NCBI GenBank assembly: GCA_035292605.1
Contig: DATDPT010000115.1
Location: 1 to 33,146, forward strand
DNA: 33,146 nt
Direction: 5' to 3'
Origin: JALYNX01 sp035292605
Lineage (GTDB): Bacteria; Actinomycetota; Acidimicrobiia; Spongiisociales; ZC4RG35
Of this stretch, positions 7,472 to 16,169 are shown in pieces (positions within the stretch are counted from its first letter, which is position 1; each line of letters starts with the position of its first letter). The notes under the pieces are model-generated. The model saw only the letters and a program-made list of their open reading frames with translations, did not search any database and was not told where the DNA came from. Position numbers and translations under genes: made by a program.

Positions 7472-8722
7472 ATGTCACCCGAGCGACGACGAGTCGTCGT
7501 CACCGGGCTCGGGGCGGTCACGCCGGTCGGCCAAGACGTCACATCGACTTGGAAGGCGATGCTCTCGGGAACCTCAGGTGTCGGTCCCATCACTCAATTC
7601 GACACCAGCGGATACCGGACGACCATCGCCGGCGAGGTCAAGGAGTGGGACCCCGCGCAGCATTTCGAGCGGCGCGAGGTGCGGCGTCTCGATCGTTACA
7701 CCCAGTTCTTCTTGGTCGCGGTTCGCCAAGCCTTGCAGGGAGCCAGCCTCTCATTCGAACAGGACGACGAAGCCGCAACCCGGGCCGGGGTGATGGTGGG
7801 CGCCGGCTTCGGTGGGATGGGCTCGTTCATAGAGGAGATAGGCATTCTCATCGAGCGGGGGCCGGATCGGGTCAGCCCCACCGGCGTTCCCCGGATCATC
7901 CCCAACATGGCCGCGGGTCTGGCGTCGATCGAGCACCACCTCCTCGGCCCGGTCTCGTGCGCGGTCACTGCCTGTTCCGCCTCGGCCAACGCCATCGGAG
8001 ACGGGGCTGAGTGGATTCGGCGTGGAGCCGCCGATGTGGTCGTGGCCGGTGGAGCCGAGGCGGCAATCACCACTTTCGGTATAGCCACCTTCGCTCAGGC
8101 GAGAGCACTGTCGAGTCGAAACGGTGAGCCCACCCGGGCTTCGCGGCCATTCGACGCGGGGCGGGATGGCTTTGTCATGGGGGAGGGTGGTGCCGCCCTC
8201 ATTCTCGAGGAAGAGAGCCATGCCCGGGCCCGCGGGGCGACGATCCTCGCCGAGTTGACCGGCTATGGGATGTCGGCGGACGCATATCACATCACACTCC
8301 CGAGACCCGGAGGCACGGGTGCGGCTCGTGCCATGACGGCTGCTCTCTCCGACGCCGGCCTCGAGCCATCCCAGGTCGGGTACATCAATGCCCACGGCAC
8401 TTCGACGGAGGCCAACGACTCGACAGAGACCGCTGCCATCCGCATCGCCCTAGGTGCCGACGCCGAGCGGATACCGATCTCGTCGACCAAGTCGATGACC
8501 GGTCACATCCTGGGTGGGGCCGGCGCGGTCGAGGCGGTGGCCTGCATCATGGCGCTGCGCGACCAGGTCCTGCCTCCCACCATCAACTACGAGGTGCCGG
8601 ACCCCGAATGTGACCTCGACTACATCCCCAACGAGGCCCGACCGGCCTCGCTGGACCACGCGATGTCCAACTCTTTCGGGTTCGGCGGGCACAACGTGTC
8701 ATTGGTCTTCTCAAGAGTCTGA
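7472..8722 (+). CDS. fabF: 3-oxoacyl-ACP synthase II (KAS II)
   Basis: Elongating condensing enzyme of 416 aa. The nucleophile is C168 in VTACSASANA, with H308 in NAHGTST, K340 in SSTKSMTGH and H344 in MTGHILGGAG. The N-terminal RRVVVTGLGAVTPVG is standard for FabF. A TTG at 7469 is in frame just before the ATG; the ATG at 7472 is preferred. It ends the FAS-II cluster: no fabZ, fabI or acetyl-CoA carboxylase gene is in the window. The convergent minus-strand gene ends 27 bp downstream, with no obvious terminator hairpin between them. Confidence 0.95.
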   Translation: MSPERRRVVVTGLGAVTPVGQDVTSTWKAMLSGTSGVGPITQFDTSGYRTTIAGEVKEWDPAQHFERREVRRLDRYTQFFLVAVRQALQGASLSFEQDDEAATRAGVMVGAGFGGMGSFIEEIGILIERGPDRVSPTGVPRIIPNMAAGLASIEHHLLGPVSCAVTACSASANAIGDGAEWIRRGAADVVVAGGAEAAITTFGIATFAQARALSSRNGEPTRASRPFDAGRDGFVMGEGGAALILEEESHARARGATILAELTGYGMSADAYHITLPRPGGTGAARAMTAALSDAGLEPSQVGYINAHGTSTEANDSTETAAIRIALGADAERIPISSTKSMTGHILGGAGAVEAVACIMALRDQVLPPTINYEVPDPECDLDYIPNEARPASLDHAMSNSFGFGGHNVSLVFSRV

Positions 8723-8749
8723 TTGCCGCGCACACGGGGATTGCACGCC

Positions 8750-8995
8750 TCACCTCTTCTCATTCCACTCCGCGATCGAGCGATACACCAGTGCCAGGAT
8801 CAGCACCATCCCGATGGTCACCAGGAGAAACGAGACGATCGAGACCGCCGCCGCCCATCCGACGCAGGATGAGACCTTCCCGTTGGCGTCAGGGGTCTGA
8901 CAGCTGACACCGGTGACGATCCACCCCAGAGCACCGGCCAGAGCCCCCATCAGCAGTGCGGGGATCGCGATCCAGGGATTCGGCCTCCGGCTCAT
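8750..8995 (-). CDS. Small two-TM membrane protein
   Basis: An 81-aa protein with two hydrophobic helices: residues about 8-30 (IPALLMGALAGALGWIVTGV) and 45-70 (WAAAVSIVSFLLVTIGMVLI and following). Two cysteines sit in the short loop between them (SCQTPDANGKVSSC), placing a possible disulfide on the outer face. Its ATG overlaps the stop of the upstream membrane-protein gene by 4 nt (ATGA), so the two are coupled. No family was recognised; function unknown. Confidence 0.65.
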   Translation of the reverse strand: MSRRPNPWIAIPALLMGALAGALGWIVTGVSCQTPDANGKVSSCVGWAAAVSIVSFLLVTIGMVLILALVYRSIAEWNEKR

Positions 8996-9735
8996 CGGCG
9001 GCGGCCCTTCTCATCGAGCTCGGCGGCGTCGAGGATCTCCTTCGGGGCCAACTCGGGCGGGATCGGATATACGCGGCCGATTTCCCGGGGCGGGTGAAAT
9101 GCGACCTCGACCTCGGGTCGCCACGCCATCGTAAGGACCACGATCGCGGTCACCACAGAGACGATCGCAACGGGGGCCGGTTGGAGGAGGGCCAGCCCGG
9201 TGGTGATCAGAGGCCAGATGATCCTGACCGCGTAGAGACCCCCGGGAAGAACCCTCGAGTACCAGAGGGCGGCAAGGGGGGCGGTGAGCCCGACGATGAG
9301 GGTGGCGACCGTGGGCCTGTCCCAGGCTGCGAAGCCGATCGCGGCCGGTGTCCCCGCCAGGATGAGAGCGACCAGCACGGCCTCGGACGGTGGGCCAGTG
9401 GCTGAGGGGAGCTTGCGGATCCGCTGGGTGACGATGGGGAGGAACAGGAGCACACCGGCCGTGATAGAGGCGCCCAGCGCAACAAACCAGATCGGATCGG
9501 TAGGCCGGATCACCGCAACCGGGAGCGTGGCGAACACCGTCGCCGCGCCGGTGCGCAGAGCCCAGCGCCCCCCAACCACGATCATCCCGATGACGCCGAC
9601 GGTCGCCATTGTGAGCAGCCCCAAGCCGACCAGGAAGACGGACCACGGAGCCAGGGGGCGCGGGTCGACGAGCAGGGCCGCGGTCCAGAGGAGGGCGGCA
9701 AGAAGGGGAGACGCGGAGGCGATTGGAACCCTCAC
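8992..9735 (-). CDS. Multi-pass membrane protein of unknown function
   Basis: A 247-aa protein with about eight hydrophobic segments covering residues 8-205, and a polar cytoplasmic-looking tail of about 40 residues (HPPREIGRVYPIPPELAPKE) ending in basic residues. It starts at GTG 9735, 25 nt after the stop of the histidine phosphatase gene on the same strand, and overlaps the following 81-aa gene by 4 nt. No transporter motif or known family was recognised. It could be an actinobacterial conserved membrane protein, but this is not proven. Confidence 0.65.
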   Translation of the reverse strand: MRVPIASASPLLAALLWTAALLVDPRPLAPWSVFLVGLGLLTMATVGVIGMIVVGGRWALRTGAATVFATLPVAVIRPTDPIWFVALGASITAGVLLFLPIVTQRIRKLPSATGPPSEAVLVALILAGTPAAIGFAAWDRPTVATLIVGLTAPLAALWYSRVLPGGLYAVRIIWPLITTGLALLQPAPVAIVSVVTAIVVLTMAWRPEVEVAFHPPREIGRVYPIPPELAPKEILDAAELDEKGRRR

Positions 9736-9760
9736 GCCGGGAGTCTCGCATCGAGGGCGG

Positions 9761-10435
9761 TCAAGCCGAAGTCGGGTCTGCCGATTCCTCGTGCCGGTGG
9801 AGCACCCTCAGCCCTTGGTGGTCGGCGACCCTGGTCGACTCGCCTGGCTCCCACACCGTTTCCTCACGCCAGACCTCGCCTGGGCGCAAGGTGACCACCG
9901 CCCCGTGACCTGGTTTCTCCTGATGCAGCCCGTCAAGCGGCGACCCGATGAGCCGAAGCCGCCCGGCCTGGATCGGGTCCTGATGAGACACGATCACCAC
10001 ATCACCATGGGGGTGCTCCGTGTCGAGGCGTCGGGCAGTGGCGGCCATCCGCTCTGCCAGGTCGTCCAATGACTCTTCCGCGAATTCCAGATTCTCCGGG
10101 TGCTCGAGGTATGCCTCGAGCTCACCGGGGAAACTGTCCGGGAGATCACCCCAGGTGTGCCCACGCCAGCGGCTCGTGACCCGCCATTCGGTGAGCCCGG
10201 GGTCGACCTTCACCGGGACGCCGGTTCGACTTGCGATCTCCTCCGCGGTGCGCAGGGATCGTTCCAAGGGCGAGGACCAGATCGCAACCACCGGTCGAGG
10301 CCCGAGGTACCGCCCGACCCGACGGGCTTGTTCGAGCCCGCGCGGGGAGAGCCCGAACCCGGGAAGGTCGGAGTAGACGAGATGCTCGGGATTGTCGACC
10401 TCGGCGTGACGGACCAGATGCATGAGGGCAGCCAT
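9761..10435 (-). CDS. Histidine phosphatase (phosphoglycerate mutase-like)
   Basis: A protein of about 224 aa in the histidine phosphatase superfamily. The phospho-accepting histidine is in MHLVRHAEVDN, close to the N-terminus; the second arginine is in WSSPLERSLRTAEEI, the acidic residue in DPGLTEWRV, and the second catalytic histidine in VVIVSHQDPI. It has RHA rather than RHG, seen in cobC/SixA-like and other phosphatase members, so a true glycolytic mutase is unlikely. Several starts are possible (10462, 10435 or 10423), none with a clear ribosome site; all lie close to the divergent dinB. The substrate is unknown. It probably leads a three-gene operon with two membrane proteins. Confidence 0.8.
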   Translation of the reverse strand: MAALMHLVRHAEVDNPEHLVYSDLPGFGLSPRGLEQARRVGRYLGPRPVVAIWSSPLERSLRTAEEIASRTGVPVKVDPGLTEWRVTSRWRGHTWGDLPDSFPGELEAYLEHPENLEFAEESLDDLAERMAATARRLDTEHPHGDVVIVSHQDPIQAGRLRLIGSPLDGLHQEKPGHGAVVTLRPGEVWREETVWEPGESTRVADHQGLRVLHRHEESADPTSA

Positions 10436-10467
10436 TGCCATCAGTTTGGCCGTTGCTGTCACTTGTC

Positions 10468-11670
10468 ATGGGTAACTTGGCCCGGGTGTGGACCGAACCG
10501 ATCCTCCACGTCGACATGGATTCCTTTTTCGTCGAGGTGGAGCGGCTGGAGAACCCCGCGCTGCGCGGCAAGCCGGTGGCGGTCGGTGGAGGAGGGGCGA
10601 GGGGCGTGATCGCCAGTGCCTCTTACGAGGCGCGGGCGTTTGGCGTGCACTCCGCTCAGCCGACGGCGATAGCCCTTCGTCAATGCCCGCGGCTTGTCGT
10701 GGTCGCCCCCGATCACAATCGATATGGGGCAGTGTCCGAGCAGGTATTCGAGATCTTCAGGTCGTTCACGCCGTATGTGGAGGGTCTCGGTCTCGATGAG
10801 GCGTTCCTGGATGTCGCCGGCTTGCGGTTCCATTACGAGTCGCCGATTGTCGTGGGCCAGGAGATTCGCTCCCGGATCAAGAGCGAGCTCGGGTTGCCGG
10901 CATCGGTTGGAGTGGCGTCCACGAAATTCATGGCGAAGCTCGCCTCCGAATCGGCCAAGCCCGACGGCTGTCTCCACATTCCCTTGGCCGAGCAGCTCGA
11001 CTTTCTGCACGCACTGCCGGTCAGCTCGCTGTGGGGAGTGGGGCCGGCCACCTTGGCGGGTCTCCAGAGGTTGGGGGTGGCGACGGTCGGCGACCTTGCC
11101 GAGCTTCCCGAAGCCGTGGTGATCTCGGCCCTGGGCCCGGCCAACGGGCGCCATCTCCTCGCCCTGGCTCGGGGGGTCGATGACCGGGTTGTGGAACCCG
11201 ATGTCGAGGCCAAGTCGGTCTCGGTGGAGGAAACCTACGAGGTCGATCTCGACGGCCGCGACCTGGTCGAGACCGCGCTTCTGGCGCACGCCCAACGGCT
11301 CTCCGCCAGGCTTCGGCGAAGCGGATTGGCGGCGAGGACCATCACCATCAAGGTGCGTTACCGAGATTTCACAACAGTCACCAGAAGCCTCACCGGCCAG
11401 AGGGCCCTGGATAGCTCACGTGATCTGTATCGGGTGGGGCTCAGGCTGCTCGAGAGTGTCGACCTCGACAGACCCGTCCGTTTGTTGGGGTTGGGTGGCT
11501 CGATCTTGGAGGATGGGAGCGAACCGAGACAGTTGACGATCGACGCCGACGATGACTGGGATCGTGTTGCAGATGCGATATCCGGGGTCGAGGCCAGATT
11601 CGGAGATCATGCAGTCGAGCCCGCCCGTCTTGCAGAGCCACCAGTCGTCCGGCGGGGAACGGAGCCGTGA
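10468..11670 (+). CDS. dinB: DNA polymerase IV (Y-family)
   Basis: Translesion polymerase of about 400 aa acting in DNA damage tolerance. The palm carboxylates are D16 in HVDMDSFF and D110-E111 in GLDEAFLDV; F21 is the probable steric gate against ribonucleotides. Other family motifs are SASYEARAFGV and GVASTKFMAKLASESAKPDG, followed by HhH thumb and little-finger domains. A start at 10468 is chosen since the family begins shortly before the HVDMD strand; GTG at 10486 is an alternative. A QLTI segment near the C-terminus might be a weak clamp contact. No LexA box was seen upstream. It diverges from the histidine phosphatase gene with about 32 bp between starts. Confidence 0.93.
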   Translation: MGNLARVWTEPILHVDMDSFFVEVERLENPALRGKPVAVGGGGARGVIASASYEARAFGVHSAQPTAIALRQCPRLVVVAPDHNRYGAVSEQVFEIFRSFTPYVEGLGLDEAFLDVAGLRFHYESPIVVGQEIRSRIKSELGLPASVGVASTKFMAKLASESAKPDGCLHIPLAEQLDFLHALPVSSLWGVGPATLAGLQRLGVATVGDLAELPEAVVISALGPANGRHLLALARGVDDRVVEPDVEAKSVSVEETYEVDLDGRDLVETALLAHAQRLSARLRRSGLAARTITIKVRYRDFTTVTRSLTGQRALDSSRDLYRVGLRLLESVDLDRPVRLLGLGGSILEDGSEPRQLTIDADDDWDRVADAISGVEARFGDHAVEPARLAEPPVVRRGTEP

Positions 11671-11679
11671 AACTGTGAT

Positions 11680-11704
11680 CGGGTGACGTGTATTGTTTCA
11701 CCCG
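11680..11704 (+). terminator. Possible hairpin after dinB
   Basis: CGGGTGA (11680-11686) and TCACCCG (11698-11704) form a 7-bp stem with an 11-nt loop, 10 nt after the dinB stop. There is no clean T-run after it, so this is a weak terminator candidate. A competing pairing exists between GTGAAAC (11667-11673) and GTTTCAC (11695-11701); see findings. Confidence 0.3.
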
Positions 11705-11736
11705 GGCTTTGATCTAGCTTGAGGAACGAGGTAGCG

Positions 11737-12033
11737 ATGCCCCTCGATGATCACGAACAGAAGATTCTGGCGGAGATCGAGCGCCAGTTCTACCAGGAAG
11801 ACCCCGAACTAGCCCGAGCGGTCCGCGACATCAGCCGGCCCTCTCGCATCGGGGCCCGCCTTGCCGTGCTCGGGGTGATCGCCGGCCTTGCCATCGTGAT
11901 CGGATTCTTTACGACCAACACCCTCGTCGCCATCCTCGGATTCGCACTCCTGGTGGTTTCGGCGACCGCCCTGGTGACCGGGATACGCTCTCGCGGGTGG
12001 CAGGTCACCGTGGCCGAGCCCGACGACGACTGA
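11737..12033 (+). CDS. DUF3040 membrane protein
   Basis: A 98-aa protein of the DUF3040 family, typical of Actinobacteria. It has the conserved N-terminal PLDDHEQKILAEIERQF, then about 25 polar residues, two membrane helices (LAVLGVIAGLAIVIGFF and LVAILGFALLVVSATALVTG) and a short acidic tail ending PDDD. The ATG at 11737 follows GAGG, and the family starts at this Met, so the upstream in-frame extension is not used. Function is not established. In many Actinobacteria a DUF3040 gene lies close to the dcw cluster and dinB, which fits its position here. Confidence 0.85.
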   Translation: MPLDDHEQKILAEIERQFYQEDPELARAVRDISRPSRIGARLAVLGVIAGLAIVIGFFTTNTLVAILGFALLVVSATALVTGIRSRGWQVTVAEPDDD

Positions 12034-12188
12034 ACCGGCTCACTCCGCCCCGACTCGTCACGCCGCGCCAGTCTGCAAGCGGCTAACGTTCCGGCCCCCG
12101 GCGGCTTCCCAGGGAGGGTAGGGAGGTCACCAAGGAGGAGGACACGGCCCCACCATCAGGGTCGTCGCTGATTTGTAGGAAGGGACCA

Positions 12189-12689
12189 GTGGAGCAGTCA
12201 TTCACAGCCGAGCAGGCGTGCCGGCTCACTAATTGCACGCATCATCAGCTTCGTTACTGGGACCGTGTCGGATTGGTGAGTCCTTCCGTGCAACGCACCG
12301 GCGGCCGACCGGGGGTGAGAAGGCTCTATTCATTTCGCGATCTCGTTGCGCTTCGGGTTGTGCGAAGCCTCCTCGACAACGGGATGTCGCTGCAGCGGGT
12401 ACGACGGGCCTGGGACTACCTGCGTCGCGAGGGCGAGATGGAGGATCACCTCGCCGACATCAAGCTGGTCACAGACGGTCAGACGATCTTTCACGTGGGA
12501 TCCGACGACGGCGAGCTGATGGACGCCCTGCGTAAAGGTCAGTTGGCCTTCTTCGTCGCCATCGACGAAATCGCACGGGAAGTCGAAGAAGACGTCACCC
12601 GTTTCGAGCTGGACCGGAACCGCTTCCTGGACATGCTGCGCCGCGTCGAAGACGACGTGTCAGACGAGCAAAGAGCGGCCAACCGGTAG
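12189..12689 (+). CDS. MerR-family transcriptional regulator
   Basis: A 166-aa predicted DNA-binding protein. Residues about 5-72 form a MerR-type winged helix-turn-helix (FTAEQACRLTNCTHHQLRYW, then VGLVSPSVQRTGGRPGVRRL), followed by a helical dimerisation segment (LRVVRSLLDNGMSLQRVRRA) and a C-terminal region of about 75 aa with an acidic helix. No metal-binding cysteines are seen in the C-terminal part, so it is not a metal sensor of the classical type. The GTG start is supported by AGGAAGGGA 4-12 nt upstream. The gene ends 1 bp from the convergent TgpA gene. The target and ligand are unknown. Confidence 0.85.
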   Translation: MEQSFTAEQACRLTNCTHHQLRYWDRVGLVSPSVQRTGGRPGVRRLYSFRDLVALRVVRSLLDNGMSLQRVRRAWDYLRREGEMEDHLADIKLVTDGQTIFHVGSDDGELMDALRKGQLAFFVAIDEIAREVEEDVTRFELDRNRFLDMLRRVEDDVSDEQRAANR

Positions 12690-12690
12690 C

Positions 12691-15039
12691 TCACGGCTTG
12701 CGGTCGATCAATGACCGCAAGCTGAAGGCGGCCCTGGCCCGTTCCCCGCCCTCGTAACGGAGCTTCAGCCACTGCTCGAAATGGCGGAGATCCGATTCGC
12801 TGGCCTTGCCGTTGCGGCCTCCGTAGACCGCGGCCGTGTACGACCTGGCGATCGGCACCAGCACCCGGTCCCGTGCATTCGCAAACTCGAGCGGCGTCTG
12901 ATGCTCAGAGACCGGCTGTCGGAGGTCGGCGAGTCGGTCGACGATCTCATCCCAGACCGCGGTGATGTCGCCCTCCTTGACCCGGCGCAGCCGGCGGCGG
13001 CGGCGGACTGCCTTCAACATCGGTACGCCGGCTGCGAGCACAACGAGCACAGGGAGGATCCACCACCAGGAGGCGATGTCGAGCAGGGATCCGCCCCGGT
13101 CGATCGGGTTGCCCTCTGCATCGAGCTGGTCAGCGATTTGGCTTTCATCGAGGAAGCCTGGCCGGGCGACATCCGGGGCGTTGGGGTCGGGTGGGGGCAG
13201 ATAGGCCACAGGGTCGAAGGCGGCGGTGACGCTGTCGGGCAAGGTCCCGTCGCCACGCGGCGTCGGATCGAACTTCACCCAACCGAACCCGTCCATCCAC
13301 ATCTCGACCCAGGCGTGCGCGTTCCTGTCTCGGACAACGATTACCTCGGTGCCGTCGGCCTGGGCCTGGACTTCGCCGGGGGTGAATCCCCACACGACAC
13401 GGCTGGGGACACCGATTGCCCGGCCCAGGACGGCCATCGCGGCGGCGAACTGCTCGCAGTACCCGGTGCGATAATTGAGACTCGACGGCTCGGTCAACCA
13501 CTCTTCGAGGTCGAGGAAGCCGTGACCGCTCGAGACATCTGTGGAGTAGTCGAACTGAAGGCTGTCTCGAAACCACCACTGGAGGAGCCATGCCCGCTCG
13601 AAGTCCGTGGTCGCTCCTCGGGTCTGTTGTCGTGCCAGCCGCAGGATGCCCTCAGGCAGATCCTCGGGGAGCTCGATGAATCGCTCGATGTCATGGGGTC
13701 GCTGCACCGGGCCCCCACTCAGCCCTGGCTCGGCGGTGAAGACCCCGTCCTCGGCCGCGTTGGCGAAGAGAGGGCTGAGGGACCCGTCGGGCAGGGTGGC
13801 GAGCGCTCCGAGGTCGGCGTCGAAATCGGGGAAGACAGCCTCCAATTGATACTGGTCACCCTCTCCCAATTGCGCCTGATAGAGGAGTGACCCGTCGGGT
13901 GTTGTCTGGAAGCCGGCGACATTCACCGAGTCCGACTGGAGGAACTGGGCGATCCCGGCGGTGGGCAGCACGGGGGAACGGAGGAGATCGATCTGGATCC
14001 GCTCGCTGATGACCTTCGTCGTGCCCTGGTAGGCATGCTCGGGGTCGCCGCCCGCCGATTCGGGCGTGTAGAAGTCGGCAACCGCCATCGATGGGCGCCA
14101 GGTGGACCCGTCGAAGTCGTCGAGGCTCTCCATCCTCCAGTAGATCTGGTCGGCAGGCGGGGACCCGCTGCTCAAGGTGGCCCGGAACAGAACTGCGTTG
14201 GAGCGTCTGATGATCCGCTGCTGGAGGTCGGCCAGGCGGTCGAAGGCCACCCCCCCGAACCCGGGGCCATATCCACCGCCAAATCTCCAGGGGAAGTTGC
14301 CGTTGGGCGGTACCAACCCCGAAGCCCCTTGCGTCGCGAACAGGGATCCGGTGGCGACGAGGAGGGCGATGGTTATTGCCCAGCCCCGAGCCCGTCTCGG
14401 GAGGGGCCTCCCGTCGGCGTCCCGAACCCGTCCGGCGTCACTGCGTCGCTCCAGGGCAACTGCGGCGATGGCGAGGGCGATGACCGCGATCGAGGCGCCC
14501 ATCCATCCTCGCCCCGCCCGCACCCGGTCCATGACCGCGAATTGGAGATAGAGCGCCAGGGACGGGACCACCATCGCAGTTGTCGGCCCGATGGTCGCAC
14601 CCCACACGTAGAGAGCTCCGACCACCCACATCAGCACGGCGAGGATGCCGACCAAACCCGACGTCGGGAACACAGGTGCGACGCCGAATCTGATCAGGTC
14701 GACGGCCTGGGCCAACTCGTGGGCCACCTCCCCCGGCGTCTCCAAGCTGGGGATGAATCCTGCAATCAACGTTTGAGGGACCGAGGTTCGAAGGAAAAGG
14801 GCGACCGCCAGGATTGAGAGAATCGCCACCCCCAGCCTCCGGTTCTTGATGGTCTGGCCCAGCACCCACCAGACGGCTCCGCCAAGGAACGCACCGGCGA
14901 TCATGATCAACTGCCATTCGGGTGCTTGCTCACTCGTGTCGAGGAGACGCCCGCTGCGGGCCAGCATCAGCACGAAGGCTGCGAGGCCTGCTATCCGACC
15001 GAGGCTGTTGTCCATGCTGTCCTCATCGTCGCCATCCAT
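12691..15039 (-). CDS. TgpA-like transmembrane transglutaminase/protease-like protein
   Basis: A 782-aa membrane protein. Residues 10-240 hold about six or seven membrane helices, then a large outer part with a transglutaminase-like domain at about 470-600: C528 in YRTGYCEQFAAAM, H575 in RNAHAWVEM and D591 in KFDPTP make the papain-like triad. A final helix (657-676, WWWILPVLVVLAAGVPML) is followed by a basic RRRRRLRR stretch and a cytoplasmic C-terminal domain resembling DUF4129. The second Met gives an alternative start at 15015. It overlaps the DUF58 gene by 25-49 nt. With moxR and DUF58 upstream this is the common MoxR-DUF58-TgpA operon, probably acting on envelope proteins; the substrate is unknown. 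Confidence 0.88.
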   Translation of the reverse strand: MDGDDEDSMDNSLGRIAGLAAFVLMLARSGRLLDTSEQAPEWQLIMIAGAFLGGAVWWVLGQTIKNRRLGVAILSILAVALFLRTSVPQTLIAGFIPSLETPGEVAHELAQAVDLIRFGVAPVFPTSGLVGILAVLMWVVGALYVWGATIGPTTAMVVPSLALYLQFAVMDRVRAGRGWMGASIAVIALAIAAVALERRSDAGRVRDADGRPLPRRARGWAITIALLVATGSLFATQGASGLVPPNGNFPWRFGGGYGPGFGGVAFDRLADLQQRIIRRSNAVLFRATLSSGSPPADQIYWRMESLDDFDGSTWRPSMAVADFYTPESAGGDPEHAYQGTTKVISERIQIDLLRSPVLPTAGIAQFLQSDSVNVAGFQTTPDGSLLYQAQLGEGDQYQLEAVFPDFDADLGALATLPDGSLSPLFANAAEDGVFTAEPGLSGGPVQRPHDIERFIELPEDLPEGILRLARQQTRGATTDFERAWLLQWWFRDSLQFDYSTDVSSGHGFLDLEEWLTEPSSLNYRTGYCEQFAAAMAVLGRAIGVPSRVVWGFTPGEVQAQADGTEVIVVRDRNAHAWVEMWMDGFGWVKFDPTPRGDGTLPDSVTAAFDPVAYLPPPDPNAPDVARPGFLDESQIADQLDAEGNPIDRGGSLLDIASWWWILPVLVVLAAGVPMLKAVRRRRRLRRVKEGDITAVWDEIVDRLADLRQPVSEHQTPLEFANARDRVLVPIARSYTAAVYGGRNGKASESDLRHFEQWLKLRYEGGERARAAFSLRSLIDRKP

Positions 15040-16169
15040 GCCGGCGCCCAGGGCTGGTCGGGCTCGATCGAAACGGTTGCCACTCCCAACCGGTGGAACC
15101 CGACCAGAGTCTGCGAGGTGGAGGAAGACACCGTCATCAGCACCGTCGTTGGGTAGTCCCGCGCCAGGAGTTGTTGGACCGTGAGCAGGGAACGGTCGGC
15201 GATCCCGGTGATGATCACCAGCGCACCACCCCCGCCCTTCTGTCGGATCCGCGCCGCCACCGCCTTGATGTCGATTGCCGGATCAGGTTGCACCAGTGCC
15301 AGACGCTCCATCGCCGAGCCGTACCGGGAGGCGTCGATGGGATCGGCGTCCCCGGCCCAGAGGTCGGCATCGAAGCCGGAGCTCACGAGATGGGTCACGA
15401 TCGTTGCCGTTCCCGAGACCGCTTTCTCGAAGGCGTCCCGCGACTCGTAGCTCGCGTCTCTCACATCGAGAAGGACCAAGGCGCGCGACTGCCAAGGTGT
15501 TTCCAGCTGTCGGATCATCAACTCGTCGGTTTTGGCCGAGGACGGCCAATGCACCCTCCGCAGGTCGTCTCCGCGCTGGTACTCGCGAAGCGTGTAGAAG
15601 TCCTCACCGCCGCGGCGGCTGTGCTCGGGGCGGGAGGCCTGCATCGCCGGGTCCTGGCCTCTCACGATGGGAAAACCGCTCAGCTCCTCGAGGGCGGGGT
15701 AGACGACGATCCTGTCGACAGGCCCGGTTGGCATCCGAGTCTCGGCCAGTCCGAGCGGGTCGGCTGCGCTCACGATGGTCGGTCCCACCCGATAGACGCC
15801 CCGAGGCCTGCAGGTCACCCGGTAGGTCGCCGTCGTCGTCTCGCCCCTTCTCAGCCTGGCGACCTCGAAGGTCGCCACTCCCAGTTGGTTGACGTCGTCC
15901 TCGATCGAGATGTTCCCGATCGCCCGCCGGGACTCATTCTCGATGAGAAGGGTGACGGTGGTGGTGTCACCGTCGTGGACCGTGGTCGAGCCCAAACGTC
16001 GGTGCACCTGAAGTCGTGCGTGTCGGGCACGCACCACGGCAATGGCGATGATCTGGGAGAAGAGGAGGAACAGGGCGGCGAGCAAGAGCTCGATGTCTCC
16101 CAGGGCATACCACAGAACCAGGAGGGCGAGACCAGCGCCGGAGAAAGCCCAGCCTCGCAAGGTTGGCAT
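14991..16169 (-). CDS. DUF58 domain protein
   Basis: A 392-aa protein with two N-terminal membrane helices (residues 8-45), a beta-rich region of about 130 residues, and the DUF58 signature in the middle: RGGEDFYTLREYQRGDDLRR followed by VHWPSSAKTDELMIRQLE. The C-terminal half has a von Willebrand A-like look (ALVLLDVRDAS), which can bind metal and partner proteins. DUF58 proteins are coupled to MoxR ATPases and are thought to help assemble or mature envelope complexes. The ATG sits on the moxR stop (TGATG, 1-nt overlap), and its end overlaps the TgpA start. Confidence 0.88.
   Translation of the reverse strand: MPTLRGWAFSGAGLALLVLWYALGDIELLLAALFLLFSQIIAIAVVRARHARLQVHRRLGSTTVHDGDTTTVTLLIENESRRAIGNISIEDDVNQLGVATFEVARLRRGETTTATYRVTCRPRGVYRVGPTIVSAADPLGLAETRMPTGPVDRIVVYPALEELSGFPIVRGQDPAMQASRPEHSRRGGEDFYTLREYQRGDDLRRVHWPSSAKTDELMIRQLETPWQSRALVLLDVRDASYESRDAFEKAVSGTATIVTHLVSSGFDADLWAGDADPIDASRYGSAMERLALVQPDPAIDIKAVAARIRQKGGGGALVIITGIADRSLLTVQQLLARDYPTTVLMTVSSSTSQTLVGFHRLGVATVSIEPDQPWAPAWMATMRTAWTTASVG

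Noticed and set aside
9761..10435. Glycolytic phosphoglycerate mutase (gpmA) for the histidine phosphatase
   Set aside because: The RHA motif, length and neighbours fit a general phosphatase of the superfamily better than GpmA.
12781..13890. Plus-strand open frame of 369 codons opposite the TgpA gene
   Set aside because: The minus strand holds the transglutaminase triad and membrane helices; the plus frame is low in hydrophobic patterning and has no motif.
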